DNA from: Sipunculus nudus
Taxonomy: Eukaryota > Annelida > Sipuncula > Golfingiida > Sipunculidae
Assembly: GCA_026874595.1 (NCBI GenBank)
Contig: CM049311.1
Span: forward strand, 16,639,676 to 16,703,675
DNA: 64,000 nucleotides
Direction: 5' to 3'
Shown here one piece after another: positions 57,980 to 64,000 of this stretch; within the stretch, counting starts at the first letter, position 1; each line of letters starts with the position of its first letter. The notes under the pieces are model-generated. The model had not been told where the DNA came from, searched no databases, and worked only from the letters and a program-made list of their open reading frames with translations. Made by a program: the position numbers and the translations under genes.

Positions 57980-59455
57980 TTTAATATTTTTAGACCTGAG
58001 CTTTTCATCTCTGTAACATCTTAATTACTCCTAATCTTTAGGCCTATTAGTGAAAAAAGGGCCAAAGGCTGAATATGCTGTGCGCTTCTTTCGCACAAAA
58101 TAAAAATGTTCGTTAAAAGGCCGCCGCTCATTACATAATTAACTATTTTATATATTGAGTAGAACTACTGCAGGGTAAGACCACTTTAAACATGACACCT
58201 AAAGACAAACACTTTTACATAAATAACCTGTGGATGTATATTTATATGCATCAATAACTCCATGATAATAACGATTCAACCCGTTGCTCACATACATATG
58301 TTAAGTATTTAATTATATATTTTCCGGTCAACTAGAGGGGAGAAAAATATGTAAGTGATAATCCATTTATATGCCTTTTAAATATGCTTTTAAATTAATC
58401 TAATGGAATTTATAATTATTTTTTTAATCCGATTATCTTCGCAATCCCCAATTGCAAATATACACACAACGATAATTATATCTGCCAATTAGCTTGACGC
58501 AAATATGTACATTACCTTTACAAATGAAAACAATACAGTACCGCTCCTGCTAACAATGAACTATAAAGCAACTCTCTACTTAAGGACGTACTTATGAAAC
58601 GTCCTCTACCTATAATCTCAATAATACATGATATATCTGCAATTTATTATTTTAAACATAAGATTTTGTATTAGCAATTTTATAGCTGTGATTTAAAGAA
58701 ATAAGCAAATATTAAAGTTATATTTTTTTAATGAAATGACAACAGGCTTAATTCTCAATAATTTGTCTAATTTGCACTATTCATCTGCATATCAAATACA
58801 TTAATAAGAAACTTATATAAAAACACGTTATACCTTATGATATTTGAACATTATTTTCCAAAAATACCTTACTCTTTCTAAAGGGGCCAAACGATCAACA
58901 GATTTCATTTATTCTTACAAAAATGCAGATTAATGAAAATTATCTAAATTTCATTATGAATCATAAAACAATGTTGTTGCAAAAATCGATTCTGAAGTAA
59001 AAATTACCCCAAAAATCAACAAAGACAAGTTTTCTGTTGAGGATTATCAAGCTGTTCTTGGGTTTTGTCCATATTTACGGTTCTTTGTGTGTATTTATAT
59101 ATATATTTATTTAAGTATTAATGTAACCGACATATATCCAAGATGACGAAAGGAAAACAAAAATGCAAAGTTAAGCAAAAAGTAAGTTTGCAAATATCTA
59201 TCAAAAAAATTCGACCTGGATCGAATTCAAGCTGCAGACTGCTCCTCATGGGGGGGAGGGGTTCGGGGGTAATACAAACAAACATTATCACATTATGTTA
59301 TTCATGTGGTATTTCAACAGAAGCTGATTTTATCACACATGCGGTGACCATCACAATGAAACATGAACTTCACATGGTTTTGAGACAGTGGTTTGAACAT
59401 GCGGGCTATTGAAACATGTATTTAGAAAGCGAAATAACGTGGCCTCTTCTTTCTT
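57980..59455. other. non-coding stretch, probable intron before the Cys exons
   Basis: AT-rich, no repeat recognised. A G-rich run (59,250-59,269: G7, A, G4, TTC, G5) could form a G-quadruplex about 190 nt upstream of the next exon on the coding strand. Confidence 0.45.
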
Positions 59456-59458
59456 CAG

Positions 59459-59520
59459 AGCCATGCACTGATGTGCATTCTCGCCTTTGCTTCGCTTTAA
59501 TGGACGGGACGGATGAATTT
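59459..59520 (+). CDS. cysteine-bearing exon of the mucin-like gene (62 nt)
   Basis: The exon is preceded by the pyrimidine-rich TCTTCTTTCTTCAG and followed by GTGAGTACA. Entered in phase 1 it reads PCTDVHSRLCFALMDGTDEF after a split codon and leaves in phase 0. Entry phase matches the exit phase of the 51,259 exon, and exit phase matches the open phase 0 reading of the exon at 59,847. Two cysteines (C, 7-residue gap, C). It marks the change from Thr-rich repeats to a folded, disulfide-bonded region typical of mucin-like secreted proteins. Domain family not identified; an ShKT-like fold is only one possibility. Confidence 0.6.
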
Positions 59521-59846
59521 GTGAGTACAATATACCGCAAGTGCATAATCTGAATTTTTCTTGGTAACCTGTACTAGAACATAACCGTATTTAAGCAGAA
59601 TTAATAAAATAGGCTGCCTTACATATATCCATTTGACATAGATCAGCCGAAATGAATGTTAATTGTCTACATTGAAAACCCACAGTGCATATTGTTACTT
59701 GGAAAATAAAATATTTCGATATTGTGAAAATTACATTTAAATAAAATAACAAAAGAAAATCATAGAATACATAGAAAATAAATTAAAGACAAAGGTCATT
59801 TTTTAATGAACAAATGAAAGTGTTTAACCTTTGGATTGTTTAACAG

Positions 59847-59930
59847 CTTTATGATTACCGCGACTGCATAGCCCGTAATGATGACGCCTATAAGAATGCA
59901 AAAGGTGTTTCTTGCAGTGATCAAAGTGCA
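59847..59930 (+). CDS. second cysteine-bearing exon (84 nt)
   Basis: The exon lies between TTGTTTAACAG and GTAAGTATT. In phase 0 it reads LYDYRDCIARNDDAYKNAKG then VSCSDQSA, 28 codons with no stop. It adds two cysteines, giving four across the two exons. It is symmetric (0-0), so at least one more exon must follow, which I could not find before 64,000. Acidic and aromatic residues (YDY, RDC, NDD) and even Cys spacing suggest a small extracellular domain. Confidence 0.6.
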
Positions 59931-59934
59931 GTAA

Positions 59935-60405
59935 GTATTTGAAATCTATCGACGGTTCAGCTTTCAGCTTCCCCACAACATTCAAGCAATGTTTGACGAA
60001 AGGCTTTGAAACAGGTGAAAGGTATTCATCATATACAAAATGACATTTTTGCTCAATAATATATACAAAAGGATATTAAGAACTGACTGTTCACCTATGA
60101 GGTTAATTTTGGAAACGGTATTTTTTTCACTTATCTTTATAAGACGTGCGATGCATTTATAAATTTTATAAATTTCCCGGTGCATAGCTCTATAGTCAGA
60201 CAAAAAAAAAAAAAACACGAAAACCGGGACTTGCTATAATTATGTTATTTTTGGACCATGTAAGATATGATAAACCATTTGCTGTACCAAGCGTATTGGC
60301 CTCTGGTTTAAAGCAACCTGCTTCTGCATGGCAACCAGAGGTGCACCTGAAAATATGCCAGGATCGAGTTTCATAGTGATATGTGTTTTCTTTATATAGA
60401 TACAT
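59935..60405. other. intron, no exon seen
   Basis: Includes an A-rich run near 60,202-60,215. No coding segment recognised. Confidence 0.45.
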
Positions 60406-60409
60406 ATAT

Positions 60410-60563
60410 TGTTACGAAGAAAATTGCTCAGGGGAAATATTTGGCCGATCCGGGAATCGAATCCACATTGGTGGCGCACATGTCTGGCGTTCAAATCGCT
60501 TCGCTAGAAAAGCAAGCTTCACTAACGAGACAGTTCGGTCCGCCTTTATGTGTCACCGTAACA
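60410..60563 (-). repeat. tRNA-derived SINE-like repeat, copy 1
   Basis: The plus strand holds GGGAATCGAATCCACA (60,452-60,467), the complement of a pol III B box (GATTC), and TCGCTTCGCTAGAA (60,496 on), the complement of a degraded A box (TAGCGAAG). The order on the minus strand is A box, B box, then a conserved tail GCCAAATATTTCCCCTGAGC. A second copy with the same order starts 307 bp downstream. Confidence 0.65.
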
Positions 60564-60716
60564 CACCCTCTCTTATGATCATTCTGCTATCTGAACAAGA
60601 TTAACAATCCCAAGAGTCACACTTTTGTTGAACTTGGTGGAGGTAATTGTCCAATTACTTAAAGCCACCAATCCCTGGGCCTCAAAGTTTGCCTTCATTT
60701 GTGACGAGCTCCAAAC

Positions 60717-60870
60717 TGTTACAAAGACAAATTGCTCAGGGGAAAATATTTGACCAATCCGGGATTCGAACCCATGTCGATAGCGGACGTCCGGCGTTCC
60801 ATCTACTTCGCTAAAAAAGCAGACTTTACAGGCGAGACAGTTCGATCCGCTTTATATGCACCCGGAACCA
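60717..60870 (-). repeat. tRNA-derived SINE-like repeat, copy 2
   Basis: Shares with copy 1 TGTTAC at the left edge, ATTGCTCAGGGGAAA, ATCCGGGATTCGAACCCA (B box complement GGTTCGAATCC, exact), GGCGTTC, TTCGCTA and GAGACAGTTCG. Same strand and spacing. The B box is better preserved than in copy 1. The 150-bp spacer between copies is not repeated, so this is a doublet, not a tandem array. Confidence 0.7.
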
Positions 60871-62480
60871 TATATATATTTATACTAAGTTATTTATTGT
60901 CACACAAGCTTTCCAGGCGCACAGGCTTCAAACCTCAGGTGGTAAGGCGGAACGGGTTGAGATGTGTCTATGTTCACTCATTGTTTTCTAAGTATTTTGA
61001 ATTCAAATACACTAGAAAAGGAAATTACATGATAATTTACCACCTAACTTAAATTAACTTTCAATTTAGAATGTTATAGTTGTTAGTACCAGTATATGTT
61101 GTCGGCAGTGTGTGTCGATGGACAAACGAAGGATTGTCACTAATCTGTTCTTATTATTAAACTTTCTCTTGAAACATTTGTAATAGCAAATTAATCTGGA
61201 AGTATTTCAAATACTTATCGAGCTAAAAAGCAATTATGTTTTTTGGGGATTTTAATATGTATTTTAAAGTGGCGCCTTAATACACATTACCCAAAAGCAT
61301 TCTTTATAGAATGCAACTTGTCGTAGTTGGGATAGGTCATATAACTTCAGATGGTACCGGTAGAAGAATGTCATCGTAACATCACTTATTTAAGTACACA
61401 ATGAAAATGTACCTTCAAGATCTGGAATAACAGTTTCTCCGCGTTAGAAAAAATAATATTTCATTTATTAAAACTAGTTATGCTGGCGTGATAAAATGAA
61501 ATGTTTTTGTTTCCTATTTGTTTGATCTCATTACATTGATATTCATATCAATAATCTTATTAACTTGAATGTTTTTCATCATCGATACGACCGTTTAATT
61601 CTCTGAATCAACAAATTTATTTCCTATGGATTTAGATACGAATTTTAATTACACACTCTATATGAACTGCACATGAAAATACAAGTTGTTCAAATACGTT
61701 TTAAAATATCAGTATATGTTAACAAGTGGGCATTTATCTTTGCGTTCATTTGTGCTTTAAGTTACATATGCAATAGCACTGATGCAAGTACTTATAAATA
61801 TTACTTTTCTGATTTATACCATTTGATATTTTAAAACCCAACACTACATGTTTCCAATTCGTGCTATTAATACACGTTTGATATATTACCGGCGATATTG
61901 GTTAAACGAATTTACAGAAAAAAAGCATATCGGAGACATCGTCCAGAACCCCAAATAAGAAACTGTGTCCAACTTTGCACGTTTAGCACTGAATGGGATT
62001 TAATAATGTAATCATTTAAAATTAAACAATGAAATTTTTTATTATTTTTTTTCATTCTAAACCATAAAAAAATTTCAATGCCATTATTTAATCTATATCA
62101 AAATATTTCTTCCATTTAAATTTGTGAAATTACCAAACAATTTTTTTTATTTATCAATAAATCATAAATATTTTTTAGAAGCGTTAACAATTTCATTACC
62201 CGATAATATTGAGGTTCTCTTTCAAGTCCTAAATGTAGCTTTACTGGTCTCTATATTACGGGATTTGAATATTATTATCCCCCCAAGTGTTGATTATTTT
62301 GTTTAATCGACATGTTTGTAAAAAAATATTCTCAATATTCCTCATTTTAGTATTTTCTAGTCTCTTCATCACTTCCTTTTTTCGAAATAAACCATCAATC
62401 TTTACTAAAATCATGAAGATATTTTACATTTGTACTACAGCATGATTGACATGAATGATTTTTCCATTATTTAAAACAGT
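60871..62480. other. non-coding stretch
   Basis: AT-rich with no gene, repeat or further Cys exon recognised. The next exon of the mucin-like gene may be here or beyond the window. Confidence 0.45.
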
Positions 62481-62484
62481 CCGG

Positions 62485-63590
62485 CTCAGTGATCATTCCG
62501 TAGGAATTTCATGAAGAAAGCTGGCAACATACATCTTTTTTAAAGCTTATAACCTAAGCAATCAAAAGATTGACATTGCAGGTTTCCCTTAACAGTTTAA
62601 AGATCACCAAAAAAGGTCAGGGTTACCGGTTTTGATATTTATTAAATTTTTCATTAGAAGTGGTCATTCCGTGGGAATTTCAAGAAAATAACTGACAATA
62701 TGCATCATTTCAAAGCTTATTACCTTGTCAGTCTAAAAACCTATGTTTCCACATTGTCTTAATGAAATAAAGGTCAATAAACAAGGTCAATGTCAAGGAT
62801 TTTGAAATTTCTTTTCCCTTATTTGTTATTCCTTGGGCATGTCATGAGGGAGGGAAGCGAGCATCATACAGTATGTTAAAGCTGACATTCATATCAATCT
62901 AAAAATCATTGTTGAAATTTTCTCCCTTCAGATCATCCTTTGCCAACAGAAAAGGTCAGTGTCATAACTGTTAATATTTCTTGATTTTTCCAGGGTCAGT
63001 TAGTATTAAATGGAATATTCCTAAACAAATCTGGCAATACATATAATTGTAAAGATTATAAACATATCAATGTATATATCAATGTATAAATATATATCAA
63101 TGTTGCCATATTTTCTATGCAGATTCAAACTGAACAAACAAGTTCTAGGTCAAGGTTTTTTTTATAAATTTTTAATTTTGGGGGTCAATTTTTTATCCTT
63201 AGGGATTTTTATAAGTACAGCTTGCAACAAGACCATAACCTTTAATATTTCTCGATTTTCAAGGGTCAGTTGTTATTAAATGGAATATTCATAAAAAAGC
63301 TGGCTGTACATATATATTTTTCTAATTAGAACCATATCAATCGAAACATCAATGTGGCCATCTTTCCTGCAGATTCTAAGTGAACAAACAAGGCCAAGGT
63401 TTTTAATATTTCTTTATTTTCGGGGTCATTTTTTATTCTGTGGGATTTTTTTTAGTAAAGCTTGCAAAATACATCTTGTTAAATATTGTAACCATGTAAA
63501 TATATGAATATCGATGTTCCAATTTACAATGCAGTTCCAAGGTCAACAAACAAGGTCAAGGTCATGGCTTTGGAAATAAAAATATCTTTA
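62485..63590. repeat. degenerate tandem repeat, period about 160-180 bp, six to seven copies
   Basis: A unit of the form GGTCATTCCGTGGGAATTTC, A-rich, AAGCTGGCAACATACATC, TTAAAGCTTATAACC, TCAATCTAAA.ATCA, TTCC..CAG, AACAAACAAGGTCAAGGTCA, TTTTGATATTTCTT recurs. GGTCATTCC-type starts lie near 62,491, 62,662, 62,825, 62,995, 63,182, 63,264 and 63,421. The 63,182 unit is shortened to about 80 bp. Copies differ by many substitutions, so the array is old. Confidence 0.8.
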
Positions 63591-64000
63591 TGATATAGAA
63601 ATTACGTAAGTCAAGGACATTCTTTGGAAGCATATTCCTGTTGTGTAATATTTTTGCGTTTGAGCTTCACTGAGGTTCGATATTGTAAGGTCATTAAAGA
63701 TCAATGCATTGAATTGAAAGTTAACCACAAGTTCTGGTTATATGCCGTCTTGCAATTTCCTCGAAATGAGTAGACAGTATATATTGTAGTTCTAGACATG
63801 GGGATTTAAATACTACTATTTTTTCCTAAAGAAAGATCGATATCAAATATTAAGGTTTGGTGCAATTTTCTATTCAACATCTGAGCAACACTTACACAAA
63901 TCTAGGCCCTGAGCAGAGAACTGTTACAATGAACATTTTGGAACAAGTATACTGCGAGACTGTGGATAACTGCCACTGGGGCCAATTGCAAGCTTTTGTG
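63591..64000. other. non-coding stretch to the window end
   Basis: No gene or repeat recognised after the tandem array. Confidence 0.5.

Noticed and set aside
59143-59181. Lys-rich 39-nt segment with a strong GTAAGT donor
   Set aside because: Phase 1 reading has a stop, there is no pyrimidine tract before its start, and the donor alone is weak evidence.
1-64000. CRISPR array, bacterial operon or prophage
   Set aside because: No regularly spaced identical repeats with unique spacers and no bacterial-style coding density. Everything fits animal intronic DNA.

Overview
The window is AT-rich, intron-dominated animal DNA full of (TA)n microsatellites and decayed retroelements. There is no bacterial or phage gene organisation: no long ORFs, no operons, no CRISPR array. 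The mix of relics (gypsy LTR elements, jockey-like and other non-LTR elements, an RT plus GIY-YIG element, tRNA-derived SINE-like sequences), together with tiny Thr/Pro-rich exons, suggests a lophotrochozoan, most likely a bivalve or other mollusc. That placement is an inference from repeat style and is not proven.

The one host gene I can support lies on the + strand and is spread over at least 6.1-59.9 kb. It is a series of very short exons (30-90 nt) with clean AG/GT borders. From left to right: three small Gly/Glu/Ser-type exons (6,097; 19,513; 29,266); a run of seven Thr/Pro-rich exons (34,188 to 51,348) that encode a roughly 10-residue mucin-type repeat of the form xPTTTPATTx; then two cysteine-bearing exons (59,459 and 59,847). 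All exons up to 51,348 fit phase 1 to phase 1, so they can be added or lost without shifting the frame. I read this as part of a secreted, O-glycosylated mucin-like protein with a cysteine-containing C-terminal region. The first exon, signal peptide and stop are not identified.

The introns explain how the gene grew. The 33.6-39.5 kb block was duplicated at 40.4-46.9 kb together with its exons and embedded LINE fragments. Parts of the same intron recur at 48.7-50.1 kb, and the exon at 19.5 kb sits in a block duplicated at 28.0-29.6 kb. Later insertions separate the copies. One is a 1,442-bp LTR-like insertion with a 5-bp target duplication at 44,734-46,175.

Mobile elements: two related, minus-strand gypsy-type LTR relics (6,735-10,418 and about 52,800-57,974); a minus-strand jockey-like LINE (13.67-15.95 kb); a plus-strand LINE tail (25.2-26.0 kb); LINE fragments in the duplicated introns; a plus-strand RT plus GIY-YIG relic of Penelope-like layout (31.65-33.06 kb) followed by a terminal-repeat-like sequence; tRNA-like/SINE sequences at about 0.43, 28.5, 47.9 and 60.4-60.9 kb; and a roughly 160-180-bp degenerate tandem repeat at 62.5-63.6 kb. 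None of the element genes is intact.
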